In this document: piece after piece, positions 45,466 through 54,220 of the stretch
How positions within the stretch are numbered: the first letter of the stretch is position 1
Layout: each line of letters opens with the position of its first letter
Virus record (IMG/VR): IMGVR_UViG_3300017744_005100
Location: 1 to 58,206 of that record
Reading direction: 5' to 3' (one strand)
DNA from: a virus
Length of the DNA: 58,206 nucleotides
Notes under the pieces: model-generated
What the model was told of the DNA's origin: nothing
Seen by the model: only the letters and a program-made list of their open reading frames with translations
Database searches by the model: none
Program-made: the position numbers and the translations under genes

Positions 45466-46197
45466 CTATTTGTATTTTTCTGTAACTTCCCAGTCACATG
45501 TGAACATTGTATACAAGGCTCTTTCTAACAAGTGAGCCTCTGCTGGGGCAGTGCCAGTTCGATTCCAGCTAATGTACTCCATCATTTTCCTATAAAATTT
45601 CTTACTATATCTTAAAAGTCTATCTTTTGGAATGATATAGTTTCCACCGGGGGAAAAACGAACATATTGGTTTATGTCTGGATTGACATAAACATCTTTA
45701 AAAAAATCATTTAAATTTGAAAAATGTCTCCAAGGTGCATGGTGCATGTACCAGCTATTATTGATTTCTAAAAATCCCCCGTCATGGTCCATCTTACTAG
45801 CTGGTATTGGAGATCCAGCATAAGGGGCATGTGCTTCTATTCCAAAGTCGTGTATTTCTGTAAAAAAATTATTGTTAATAATTTTTAAAAAATGTTGTTC
45901 ACTGCAATTTCCACTAGATAAAGGTTTTTCTCTTCCCTTTGGGAACATTAGACATGCTCTACAAAATGCTGTTACATCTGGTAGATTATTATAATTTTTA
46001 TATGCAAAATAAAAAATATCAAAAATGTTTTGTCCAACATTTATCTGATGTTTTACTTTCTCTGTTTCCTCAAAGCGGTGTGCTCTGTCGTATATGAGAT
46101 AATTGTCTGATAATTTATGCACCCAAGATTCTTCTAAATCTTTTGGAAGCCAATTATAATCACTTACAACTAAAAAATTTGTTTTAACATGCTTCAT
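45466..46197 (-). CDS. DUF3431-like protein of sugar cassette
   Basis: This 243-residue protein has a C-terminal block VRFSPGGNYIIPKDRLLRYS followed by KKFYRKMMEYISW and then LLERALYTMF. The order of pattern (PGG-F/Y, R, Y, ERxxxxxF) is that of DUF3431, a family often found with glycosyltransferases. The N-terminal half has HDFGIEAHAPYAG and a Trp/His-rich stretch. Function is unknown; a transferase-type role in the same pathway is inferred from company. Confidence 0.65.
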   Translation of the reverse strand: MKHVKTNFLVVSDYNWLPKDLEESWVHKLSDNYLIYDRAHRFEETEKVKHQINVGQNIFDIFYFAYKNYNNLPDVTAFCRACLMFPKGREKPLSSGNCSEQHFLKIINNNFFTEIHDFGIEAHAPYAGSPIPASKMDHDGGFLEINNSWYMHHAPWRHFSNLNDFFKDVYVNPDINQYVRFSPGGNYIIPKDRLLRYSKKFYRKMMEYISWNRTGTAPAEAHLLERALYTMFTCDWEVTEKYK

Positions 46198-46923
46198 CTA
46201 CTTTATAATCCCATAATCATTAAAATTAAATCTTTTTGGATAAGTGCCCGGTAGATAGCGATGAAAACCAAATGGTTTTTTGACAGCCTCTGTTTCTGGG
46301 CATGGTTCTTCATGTGAAAATCTTGCTGCCAACTCTACTGGGGCAAATTTGCAGCCATGTTTTTCAAATAAGTGCTTATTGTGTACACATATGTTACCGT
46401 CTTCGTTATAAGCACCGGCATTCATGTGCTTATAAAAATTTCCCTGGTTGACTTCAAATGGAATATTTTCAATAGAAGGGACATTAAGGAGCTTTTTACT
46501 TCTTAATGTAAAGCCTCCGTTGCCGACCCTCTGGTGATTACCATATGGATCAATAAAAGCATTATCACTTATCTGCCATGGTGCCCCAATATAATCCCAC
46601 TCCAAAAACTCATCAGTCCATGAATCTGCATTTATTACAAAACCATCAGGGTGAATCATAAGCATATAATCAGTGTCTACATGCTCAACTAGTTTGTAGA
46701 TACAGTAATAACTAAATTCTTTATATGTTATGTTTTCAAAGCCTTTAAATTTTTCAAAAACAATACCTTTGGGCATTTTTTTTGGTTCTTTATGAGAAAT
46801 AAACTTTACAGCACCAAAATCAATATGTTTCATACTAACTTGTAATGCTGCTAAGTTTTCTTGAATTTGGGTTGATCCAAGAGCCAACATAGTTACATTC
46901 TGTAATTGTATCTTACTTTTCAT
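46198..46923 (-). CDS. DUF5672-like glycosyltransferase-type protein
   Basis: This 241-residue protein has LMIHPDGFVINADSW, then DEFLEWDYIGAPWQ and RVGNGGFTLRSKKLL, the three blocks of DUF5672. The family is found in lipopolysaccharide and viral glycan clusters and has a GT-A-like fold by analogy. HPDGFV sits where the metal-binding acid of GT-A enzymes would be. The start overlaps the end of the GT2-type gene by 11 bases and the stop directly abuts the next start. Confidence 0.78.
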   Translation of the reverse strand: MKSKIQLQNVTMLALGSTQIQENLAALQVSMKHIDFGAVKFISHKEPKKMPKGIVFEKFKGFENITYKEFSYYCIYKLVEHVDTDYMLMIHPDGFVINADSWTDEFLEWDYIGAPWQISDNAFIDPYGNHQRVGNGGFTLRSKKLLNVPSIENIPFEVNQGNFYKHMNAGAYNEDGNICVHNKHLFEKHGCKFAPVELAARFSHEEPCPETEAVKKPFGFHRYLPGTYPKRFNFNDYGIIK

Positions 46924-47602
46924 GCTTTCCTATCGACATGCTTATTTCTTTAGCCTTCCTTTTAGGTGGTATTAAATGTGTCATTTGTTTATCCCATAAT
47001 CTTATTGCAACCGTTTTTTCATTTAAGATTTTAGGTGGACCAAAATTATCATGTAACCTTTTATAGTAATCAATATCAACTGCCCAAATCATTTTTTCAT
47101 CAAACATTAGTAAACTATCATCGTTTCTTACTGATAATACACTCGGGTTACCTATTGTATTATTGCCAGTATAAATTTTTTCGTTATAAACTGGTGTCTC
47201 CTCATTAAAGAAATTTTGTCCATCATGAGTGTGTGCATAGGATGTGACTAACCATTTTGTTTCATCATCAAAGGAGTCTTCAATTTTTTGTAAACTGTTA
47301 TCATCCCATAAAAAATCATCTTGATATAAAATTTTAATTATTTTTCCAGTGCAACGTTGCATTGCCTTGTTTGTGTTAAAAGTAAAATTACCTCTTTTTT
47401 CTCTATTTCTTTCATATTTTACTGTGAAATTATCTGTTTTATAATTTTTGCAAAAATCTTCTATTGCATCAGTTTTACTGTGATCCGAAATAACCACCTC
47501 AAAATTTTTATAAGTTTGAGTTTCAAATTTTTCAAAATGATGACTTAAAAACTCAACCCCTCTTCCAAAGGACTCATACACTGGCATTGCTATTGATATC
47601 AT
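46913..47602 (-). CDS. Glycosyltransferase family 2 (GT-A)
   Basis: This 229-residue protein starts ISIAMPVYESFGRGVEFL, a GT2-type opening. It then has FEVVISDHSKTDAIEDF and ILYQDDFLWDDNS, where DD takes the place of the metal-binding DxD. The short length lacks the C-terminal extension of many GT2 enzymes. It transfers a nucleotide-linked sugar to a growing glycan; donor and acceptor are unknown. The ATG overlaps the RfbH-like stop. Confidence 0.83.
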   Translation of the reverse strand: MISIAMPVYESFGRGVEFLSHHFEKFETQTYKNFEVVISDHSKTDAIEDFCKNYKTDNFTVKYERNREKRGNFTFNTNKAMQRCTGKIIKILYQDDFLWDDNSLQKIEDSFDDETKWLVTSYAHTHDGQNFFNEETPVYNEKIYTGNNTIGNPSVLSVRNDDSLLMFDEKMIWAVDIDYYKRLHDNFGPPKILNEKTVAIRLWDKQMTHLIPPKRKAKEISMSIGKHEK

Positions 47603-48942
47603 GTTTCCCGCCTGTTATCAAAAAACAACTTAACACAACTGCGGATGTAGTCAATTTGTTCTTCTGTTATTGTTGGTGCTGTACCTAGAAAAAATGTATC
47701 AGATGTAATTTTTCTTGCAGTTGGAAAATCTCTGATGATTTGTTGGGGATCAGCCAAGTGTGTATAGGCTGGTTGCAACATTACATTTCCACCAAAATAA
47801 GTTCTAGTTTGTATTTTCCTGTATTCTAAAAATTTAGTAAACTCAATACGACTAACCCAGGATGTATCCTTTACAGTTAAAGGAAAAGCAAACCAATTTG
47901 GATCTGAGTGTTCAGTGGCGGTAGGAATATGAAAGTGTTCTTCATACTCTAAGAAAATATCTCGTAAAAGATTAAAGTTTCTTTGCCTTTTGCTTTTGAT
48001 TTCTTTAATTTTCCCTATTTGTGTTAGACCAAGAGCCGCTTGTATTTCTATTGGTTTTAGATTATACCCTATTTCTTCATACACATATTTATGATCAAAT
48101 ATTTGGTTTGGTAAGGATGGTAACCAGTTTGAAAACCTCTTTCCACATGCTCCACAAGCAGATACACTTGCTTTTTCACCTACACAGTAACACCCTCGAC
48201 CCCAATCACGGAAGCTTCTAATTGTTCTCTCTTGCTCTAATGTGTTACATGCAATAAACCCACCTTCGCCCATTGTAATGTGGTGTGCAGGATAAAATGA
48301 ACAACTTGCAAAATCACCAAAACTACCTAAAGGCTTTCCTTTATAAGTCGAATCTAAGGCATCACAACAATCCTCCAACATTATCAAGTCATATTGTTTA
48401 ACCAAGTCCATTAGTCTATCCATGTTTGGTGGATTACCTAAAACATGAGCAAAAGTTATCGCTTTAATGTCTGGATCTTTTTTTAAAACATCCTCAACCA
48501 TGTTTAGATCTAAATTTAAAGTCTTCAACTCAATATCGACAAAGACTGGTTCAAATCCAACTTGAAAAATTGGATTAATTGTCGTGGGGAAGCCTGCAAT
48601 CGGAGTTAGTACTTTTGTGCCCTTTGGCAAGTTATACAAGTTTTTTGAAGTCAGCGGCAGCATCATTAACAAGTTGGCACTAGACCCGCTGTTAGTTAAA
48701 ATTCCATGATTTTTATCAAAAAACTTTTTAAACTTTCTTTCAAATTTTGTTCCTTCTTTACCTAAAACAAGCCAACCATTTAAAAGAGTGCTTATTGCAT
48801 TCTTGTACTCTTCTGAATTGTAGTATGGACCAGCATAATGGACCCAATCCTGCCCAGGTCTCCACTCTTTTTTGTTTAATTGTTTATTTTCAATGTATTT
48901 TTCTACAGCTAGTAATATTTCTTTCAAACCAGGATCATTCAT
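47599..48942 (-). CDS. CDP-4-keto-6-deoxyglucose-3-dehydrase-like (RfbH/E1)
   Basis: This 447-residue DegT-superfamily protein uses the RfbH/E1 form of the active site. The block SFYPAHHITMGEGGF has His (H220/H221) where ordinary aminotransferases have the PLP lysine. E1 uses pyridoxamine phosphate and a [2Fe-2S] cluster to remove the 3-hydroxyl. C193, C251 and C253 match the E1 pattern C-x57-C-x-C. The last cluster cysteine is C263 or C266 (in ACGACGKRF), because of an insertion. E1 needs a reductase (E3), not seen here, and a CDP-sugar made by RfbF and RfbG, also not seen. Expected products are 3,6-dideoxyhexoses. AGAGGA lies 10 bases before the ATG. Confidence 0.9.
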   Translation of the reverse strand: MNDPGLKEILLAVEKYIENKQLNKKEWRPGQDWVHYAGPYYNSEEYKNAISTLLNGWLVLGKEGTKFERKFKKFFDKNHGILTNSGSSANLLMMLPLTSKNLYNLPKGTKVLTPIAGFPTTINPIFQVGFEPVFVDIELKTLNLDLNMVEDVLKKDPDIKAITFAHVLGNPPNMDRLMDLVKQYDLIMLEDCCDALDSTYKGKPLGSFGDFASCSFYPAHHITMGEGGFIACNTLEQERTIRSFRDWGRGCYCVGEKASVSACGACGKRFSNWLPSLPNQIFDHKYVYEEIGYNLKPIEIQAALGLTQIGKIKEIKSKRQRNFNLLRDIFLEYEEHFHIPTATEHSDPNWFAFPLTVKDTSWVSRIEFTKFLEYRKIQTRTYFGGNVMLQPAYTHLADPQQIIRDFPTARKITSDTFFLGTAPTITEEQIDYIRSCVKLFFDNRRET

Positions 48943-49033
48943 ATGTTTTCATTCCTCTAAAGTAAGTTACTTTATAGCCTCCCGCAAATTTTACTATAAC
49001 ATATTTTGCCTTTTTGTTTAACTTAACCTTCAG
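48935..49033 (-). pseudogene. Possible C-terminal remnant of a lost gene
   Basis: In the gap before the RfbH-like gene, one frame is open for 32 codons without a start codon and reads like protein (AKYVIVKFAGGYKVTYFRG, then MKTYE). It ends in a TGA that overlaps the RfbH start by eight bases, the same overlap style as true neighbours in this genome. This is what would be left if a gene that once preceded RfbH had been replaced by the dioxygenase gene. Chance cannot be ruled out at this length. Confidence 0.3.
48959..48973. repeat. Short perfect inverted repeat in the 80-base gap
   Basis: AAAGTAAGTTACTTT is a 7+1+7 palindrome lying 17 bases before the RfbH start, in one of the few gaps in the cassette. 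A one-base centre cannot form a hairpin loop, so it would be a protein-binding site if anything. It lies inside the possible gene remnant and may be chance. Confidence 0.3.
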
Positions 49034-49694
49034 CTAGCTTGTTAAAGATTTTATAATATTCTCCAATTATAAATCTTTTTTGAGAGGTTACAGATGATTT
49101 AGATTGCCCGGTATATTTGCTTAATGGCATAACTCTAAAATCAAAAGAAACACGAGTACGGTCTTCTTCATTAACTTTATTCCCGTGCTTGCAGCGGTTG
49201 CCATCAAAAAATACATACTCTCCGTAATTCATCTCCATTGGCGAGAAATCTTCTAACCCTGGTACTGACTCAATCCAAGTTGCTTGGGTTTTTATCATTT
49301 TAGTTAGAGGGACTTGAACATTTATCTCCCATGGAGGATGCTTGTGTATTGGATCTGAATCATAATGCCACTGGTGAATAGCTTTGTAATTTGGGATGTG
49401 TATACGGAATGTTGGAAAAGACTGATAAATAAAATCTTCCTTAAAATACAATGAAATTTCATTTTTTATAAAATCTTCATACGATTCTATAAGACTAGTC
49501 CATGGAGAATTTAGTTTTTTATAGAATAATTCATGAAACTTTGTCCTTGATTCATTTGAAAAATCTAGTTTTTGAGGTGGTAACAAATCTTTGCGATTAA
49601 TATGAAGCAGCGATAAATCATCAACTTCAAATGTTTTTGACACTAATTCAGCAAATCTGTACTTGTCAATATTGTATTGTATTCTTTTATGCAT
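49023..49694 (-). CDS. Fe(II)/2-oxoglutarate dioxygenase-like, StrG-type
   Basis: This 223-residue protein has IHQWHYDSDP, giving H110-x-D112, a distal His170 in KHGN and an Arg at 179 or 181. This is the HxD...H...R layout of Fe/2-oxoglutarate oxygenases. The overall form, with YGEYVFFDGNRCKHGN, resembles StrG-type proteins of aminoglycoside and deoxysugar clusters. It may hydroxylate a sugar or a carrier. The ATG at 49694 has AAGGA 11 bases upstream; a GTG at 49721 has no site. It follows the short DegT-like gene. Confidence 0.7.
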   Translation of the reverse strand: MHKRIQYNIDKYRFAELVSKTFEVDDLSLLHINRKDLLPPQKLDFSNESRTKFHELFYKKLNSPWTSLIESYEDFIKNEISLYFKEDFIYQSFPTFRIHIPNYKAIHQWHYDSDPIHKHPPWEINVQVPLTKMIKTQATWIESVPGLEDFSPMEMNYGEYVFFDGNRCKHGNKVNEEDRTRVSFDFRVMPLSKYTGQSKSSVTSQKRFIIGEYYKIFNKLAEG

Positions 49695-49708
49695 GACTAT
49701 TTCTATCC

Positions 49709-50368
49709 TTATTTTTTCCACAATTTGTAATGAGATAGATCTTTATACTTCCAAGACCCACCACAATCTTCATTTTCCTCATTCAGTTCGTTAAACAACA
49801 TGATGCCGCGAGCAGCTTGTTCAGGAGGCATGTACATATTCCACCCATTTATAGTTGGCTCTGGCATTTCATCGTGAGGGACCCTTCGGTCGCGACCTTC
49901 GTATTCTGCTAACTTAAACCATTCAACAGCTTCTTTATCATCGGTAAGAATCATACCGCCTTTAGCAATTGGCAAAATTTTTCTTATATGGAAAGATAAG
50001 CAGTGGTATGTTCCAGGGATGTACATTCCTTTTGTAAATCTTGTAGCTCCATCAATAACAGGATATGGTTCTAGCCTGTAGACACCTGACCATTCTTGGT
50101 CTTCAAAATTAATATCACAACCTGCATGTAATATAAGACCCGGTACTGATAAGTAAGTTTTAGAAGGGATAGTTATCTTTCCTGTGGCTTCTAAATATTT
50201 TAAACTCATAAACATGGCATTGGTACAACTATCACAAGCAACAGCATATTTACTCCCGGCATATGCTGCGACCTTGGTTTCAAATGCTTCTACAACATCC
50301 CACGGATCATTAATTTTAAATCCCTCTTTTTCCAAAACGGGGATTACTTTTTCTAAAGTTTCATACAT
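49709..50368 (-). CDS. Short DegT/DnrJ/EryC1-like protein
   Basis: This 219-residue protein has the N-terminal large domain of DegT-type PLP enzymes. KYAVACDSCTNAMFMSLKYL is the phosphate-binding block, KTYLSVPGLILHAGC matches the usual pattern, and SFHIRKILPIAKGGMILTDD stands where the PLP lysine (FHxxKN-TTGEGG) normally lies. It stops about 150 residues early and so lacks the small C-terminal domain; no leftover frame is seen downstream. It could be a minimal phage form, a partner for another subunit, or inactive. It lies two genes upstream of the RfbH/E1 gene. Confidence 0.72.
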   Translation of the reverse strand: MYETLEKVIPVLEKEGFKINDPWDVVEAFETKVAAYAGSKYAVACDSCTNAMFMSLKYLEATGKITIPSKTYLSVPGLILHAGCDINFEDQEWSGVYRLEPYPVIDGATRFTKGMYIPGTYHCLSFHIRKILPIAKGGMILTDDKEAVEWFKLAEYEGRDRRVPHDEMPEPTINGWNMYMPPEQAARGIMLFNELNEENEDCGGSWKYKDLSHYKLWKK

Positions 50369-50388
50369 TTTTTTCTCTCTTAATTTTT

Positions 50389-51144
50389 TTATTGTTGTTT
50401 AGAAATTCTATCATATTTTATTTTTTGTCGTATTTCTCTTTCTGATGACATTAATTTAATATGATCTACCTTGTCTTCATTTAATGGGTTTGTTCTATTA
50501 TATGATAGCATAATTTTTTCAATATATAAACTTTTTCTACCACACATTTCCAACATGGGAAACATAAATCTCATATCCCATGCACCATCACAAAATTTTC
50601 CTTCCTTGTTGAGAAGATCTTCATATTTAATTTGTTTCCACAACCAATATTTAAAGGTCCTTAAATGAGAGGACATCCACTCTGATTCTCTGAAAGAGTT
50701 GTCATCTATTACCTTTGATGGTACTTGTCTAGAAAATTTACCTCTGTGTTTAGAGGGAAACTCAACATAACTACCGTATGTCATCCAACACTTTTTTTCT
50801 AGATATTGCCTGTTTAGATAATCTAAAACATTATTTCCAAGAAGCCAATCGTCGCCATCTAAAGTTATGACCACATCCTCTTGAGAGGGGTTTGAAAGAA
50901 CAATTGCTTCATAAATGTTTCTCAATGCTAATTTCTTTTCTGTGTTCTTTACTAAAATAAATCTATCATCATTTTTTATAATATTTTCAATAATGTTAAC
51001 ACTACTATCTGTGGACATGTCATCAATTATTATACATTGATAATTTTCATATTCTTGTTTTATAACACTTTTTAAACAATATTTTATCCACTTTTCATTA
51101 TTATAATTTGGAACAATTATTTTAAAATGTGTATTTGTTCTCAT
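50389..51144 (-). CDS. Glycosyltransferase family 2 (GT-A)
   Basis: This 251-residue protein starts FKIIVPNYNNEKWIKYCL, with CIIIDDMSTDSSVNII as the nucleotide-binding block and VVITLDGDDWLLGNNVL as the DxD. GT2 enzymes of this kind elongate surface polysaccharides. It overlaps the epimerase gene stop (ATGA). Acceptor and donor are not readable from sequence. Confidence 0.88.
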   Translation of the reverse strand: MRTNTHFKIIVPNYNNEKWIKYCLKSVIKQEYENYQCIIIDDMSTDSSVNIIENIIKNDDRFILVKNTEKKLALRNIYEAIVLSNPSQEDVVITLDGDDWLLGNNVLDYLNRQYLEKKCWMTYGSYVEFPSKHRGKFSRQVPSKVIDDNSFRESEWMSSHLRTFKYWLWKQIKYEDLLNKEGKFCDGAWDMRFMFPMLEMCGRKSLYIEKIMLSYNRTNPLNEDKVDHIKLMSSEREIRQKIKYDRISKQQ

Positions 51145-52097
51145 TTAAAATCTTCCTTATTGTTTATAGAATTTATTGTATATTCTTTGAGCGAGTCAAA
51201 TAAAGTTTTTCTTGGCGACCATCCCATATCCCACAATTTTTGTCCATTTAATAAAGATAAGGCATGTTGCTTATTATTTGAAGTAGCTACTAATTTATAT
51301 TTCAGCTTCTTTTTTAAAACTTGAGATATCGTCTCAGCTAATCTTAAGTTGTCTGTATATTCTTTAGATACAATATTATATCGTTCCCCAGGAAGACCAT
51401 TTTTTAACAAAAAGTAAATGGCACTGCAAACATCATCGACATGCAAATAGTTTCTAGATAATGCGGTTGTTGATTTTTTATCACAATGTATATCAACTGA
51501 ATTATCATAATTAATACTTTTAATTAATGTAGGGATGTACCTATCATGGCACTGACCTTCTCCAAAAACATTCATAACATAAGTTGTAATTATTGGAAAG
51601 TTGTTTTGTTCTCTATAAAAATCACCCACATCTTCTGCTTGTTTTTTAGATAGTGCATATGGGCTTTTTGGGGTTTTTAAGTCTTGCTCACTAAATCTAT
51701 AATTATTTAATGATGGTCCAAAAACTTCAGCAGTGCTAAAATGTATCATTTTTTCTATAGGAATATTTTTAAAGTGATTGATTAAATTTGTTATAGATAG
51801 AATATTGTTTGAAATATAATCTTCAGGATTTAAAAAACTATTTTTAATATCAGATTTGCCAGCCAGATGCACAATAGATTTTACATCAAGTAATTTTTCA
51901 GCAACTTTGTCCGATATCGGAGAAGTTAAATCATGTTCAACAACTTGAACTCTTTTACTATTAAATTTTCTTTTTAAATCTATACTTTTTTGTAAAGAGA
52001 TTATATTATTGTCTGTATTTTTTATTAAATAATTAATAAAGTTTCTGCCTATAAAACCAGAACCACCAGTCACTAAAATTTTCTTATTATTTTTCAT
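51141..52097 (-). CDS. NAD-dependent sugar epimerase/dehydratase (extended SDR)
   Basis: This 318-residue SDR has GGSGFIGRNF (NAD site), HLAGKSDIKNSFLNPED, FSTAEVFGPS and the YALSKKQAED catalytic block. The substrate class is not clear from motifs. It could be a 4-epimerase, or a terminal reductase of the 3-deoxysugar path (like RfbJ) that would act after the RfbH/E1 gene two kilobases downstream. The start lies 11 bases inside the GT4-type gene before it. Confidence 0.82.
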   Translation of the reverse strand: MKNNKKILVTGGSGFIGRNFINYLIKNTDNNIISLQKSIDLKRKFNSKRVQVVEHDLTSPISDKVAEKLLDVKSIVHLAGKSDIKNSFLNPEDYISNNILSITNLINHFKNIPIEKMIHFSTAEVFGPSLNNYRFSEQDLKTPKSPYALSKKQAEDVGDFYREQNNFPIITTYVMNVFGEGQCHDRYIPTLIKSINYDNSVDIHCDKKSTTALSRNYLHVDDVCSAIYFLLKNGLPGERYNIVSKEYTDNLRLAETISQVLKKKLKYKLVATSNNKQHALSLLNGQKLWDMGWSPRKTLFDSLKEYTINSINNKEDFK

Positions 52098-52938
52098 GGT
52101 CTTTTATTATGTTCCAAAATTCTACTTTATTATTTTGAATTTTATCCCAAATAGATGTTTTATTTAAGAACCATTTTTCTTGTGAGTGTTGAACATAATC
52201 GTTACAAATTATTTCACACCCCAACAATTTAGCTTCTATAATAGTTCGTGGACATGTATCAAAACCATTTGGTAAAAAGATAAAGCCCTTGGAGGATGCG
52301 AACAAAGACAGCATTTGCTCTCTTGTTAAGTTTTCAAATAATTTAAAATTTAATTTTTTTTCTGTAGCATATTTGATAGAATTTTTAGTCCCCTTGACCC
52401 ATGAATTTGATTTTTGAATTAGCCAAGTATCATTTTTATTGTCTATCTTTTGACTTTTTATTGTGGACATGTCCTTATCACAAAAAGCAGAACTTATTAC
52501 AATATTATTTTTATTTTTTAGTTTCGAAACATTTTTAAGATAATAATTTTTTTGTTGTTCAGACATGAAAAAATTAATTTTTGAGTGAAATAAAAGCAGC
52601 ATATTCGTTTTAATATTTGCTAATAGTGTTTTTTGACAATCACAATTTGAATCAACATGCAATTGTGGCAGTCGGTGTTTGCATATTCTATAATCAAATT
52701 CTAGCAAACAATAATTTATGTTTTTACAAAAATAAAATTTTAATTCATCGCTTAAAAGTGATAGATTTCCTAATATAAATAAATTTTTTTTATTTTGTTG
52801 TAAGTATTCTTTTGTTATTGCCTGACTTTCTTTTTTTTCATGCTGATATGGGCATTTTTCTATCAAGGCTTCAAAAGTAAGCTCTGCACCTCCTTGATAG
52901 TTCCAAAAATCATTAACAAAAATTACTTTCTTACTCAT
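52087..52938 (-). CDS. Glycosyltransferase-like protein, GT4-type C-terminus
   Basis: This 283-residue, Lys/Asn-rich protein starts MSKKVIFVNDFWNYQGGAEL, the 'GGAE' opening of GT4 enzymes. The end has KGFIFLPNGFDTCPRTIIEA and KLLGCEIICND, which match the C-terminal acceptor-to-donor block (EGFGLPLIEA-type) loosely. The centre is poorly conserved. Codons here are very AT-rich, more so than in the neighbours, as seen by the long A and T runs. I took the ATG at 52938; the previous codon is also ATG. Confidence 0.68.
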   Translation of the reverse strand: MSKKVIFVNDFWNYQGGAELTFEALIEKCPYQHEKKESQAITKEYLQQNKKNLFILGNLSLLSDELKFYFCKNINYCLLEFDYRICKHRLPQLHVDSNCDCQKTLLANIKTNMLLLFHSKINFFMSEQQKNYYLKNVSKLKNKNNIVISSAFCDKDMSTIKSQKIDNKNDTWLIQKSNSWVKGTKNSIKYATEKKLNFKLFENLTREQMLSLFASSKGFIFLPNGFDTCPRTIIEAKLLGCEIICNDYVQHSQEKWFLNKTSIWDKIQNNKVEFWNIIKDHEK

Positions 52939-54220
52939 CATCGTCAAACAAGTCAGAGAACAGATCATCGATTTCTTTCTTTTCTAAACCAGATTCTAAA
53001 AATCCAGATTTTTCTAAAAAGTCATCATACTTGGCTTGCTGTGTAAATTCTTTTTCTATCCACTTTTTTAGCCGCTTAGCTTCTCCCTGTAAAAGTCCAT
53101 AGTTTTTGACTGCTTCTCTCATAGCTATTTTACAGTTTGATTCTTTAGGATATGCCCAAGACATGTTTGGTTCAATTACACCCTGCCAGAGTACTTCTTT
53201 TTGAACTGGTTCAAGATCATAATTAATTTTACTAAAGTGTGCTCTTAACTTAGATTCGCCCTTCTTATTCTTTTTTGGTGCATACAAAAAGTCTTTTTGC
53301 CCGCCAAAATCATGTGTAATAATAGGCAAGCCAGAATAAGCAGCTTCAAATAGCGGAAGACCAAATCCTTCTCCATGACCAAAATTTATCATTACTTTTA
53401 TTTTTGGATCGACATACAGTGAATGAATTTCTTCCTCAGTCATATACCCATGAAGAAGGTAAACTTTACACTTTTTATCAGGAAAATTATTGGAGATTTG
53501 TTTAATTGTGCTATTAATAAATGCTCTGTCTATTCTACTATTTCCTTTAGCAAAAGTTTTTACCACCAATCCTACATCTTCATTATCATGAAATTCCTCA
53601 CAAAACCAAGTAATCATATTTGGCAAATTCTTTCTAGGTCCCCACTGAGCCATGGCTAAAAAGTTAAAATCTGTATCTAACTGAAGATCTAAATTTTTTA
53701 CCTCAACTTTTTTAACTGGATAGTGGACCACTTCAATTGGTTTTTGTAAAACAAATTCTATTTCATTTCCATTCTGATCATGTACTTTAATTGGTGTTTG
53801 CAAACCAGCTTTTGCATGTTCTGATATTACTAAAATTTTATCTGCAAACTGATGGCATTTTGCAATCCACTCTTCACAAGCCCTATCAGTTTCAATCCCA
53901 GCAGTGTAGAGAACATTTTTTTGTGCTATTCTATGTAACTCATTTGGTATTGTTACTTGAAGTGATACATCGAACAAGGACACTTGTGGATTTTGATTTT
54001 GTTCATCTAGCATTGGTTTTGCTTTGATAATCAGTTCGTCGATCCATCTTCTTTCTTCACTATCATCAAAGATCCAATTTGTTCCTCCCCATGGTATATT
54101 TAAAAGATAAATATCGAACAAATCCTCTCTTGATCTTAAAGCTCTTAATGCAAAGCGGCATTGTTCGCCATACCCTGTTTGTGATAATGCGGGTCCTCTT
54201 ACTAATATTTTATACTTCAT
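52931..54220 (-). CDS. Glycosyltransferase family 4 (GT-B)
   Basis: This 429-residue protein has an N-terminal GTYG-like opening (GPALSQTGYGEQCRFALRAL) and a C-terminal donor-binding block GHGEGFGLPLFEAAYSGLPI with the E-x7-E of GT4. It ends in a very acidic tail (DDLFSDLFDDDE). GT4 enzymes transfer sugars with retention of configuration. The GGAAG-like ribosome site and an ATGA overlap link it to the next gene. It pairs with the following GT4-type gene. Confidence 0.87.
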   Translation of the reverse strand: MKYKILVRGPALSQTGYGEQCRFALRALRSREDLFDIYLLNIPWGGTNWIFDDSEERRWIDELIIKAKPMLDEQNQNPQVSLFDVSLQVTIPNELHRIAQKNVLYTAGIETDRACEEWIAKCHQFADKILVISEHAKAGLQTPIKVHDQNGNEIEFVLQKPIEVVHYPVKKVEVKNLDLQLDTDFNFLAMAQWGPRKNLPNMITWFCEEFHDNEDVGLVVKTFAKGNSRIDRAFINSTIKQISNNFPDKKCKVYLLHGYMTEEEIHSLYVDPKIKVMINFGHGEGFGLPLFEAAYSGLPIITHDFGGQKDFLYAPKKNKKGESKLRAHFSKINYDLEPVQKEVLWQGVIEPNMSWAYPKESNCKIAMREAVKNYGLLQGEAKRLKKWIEKEFTQQAKYDDFLEKSGFLESGLEKKEIDDLFSDLFDDDE

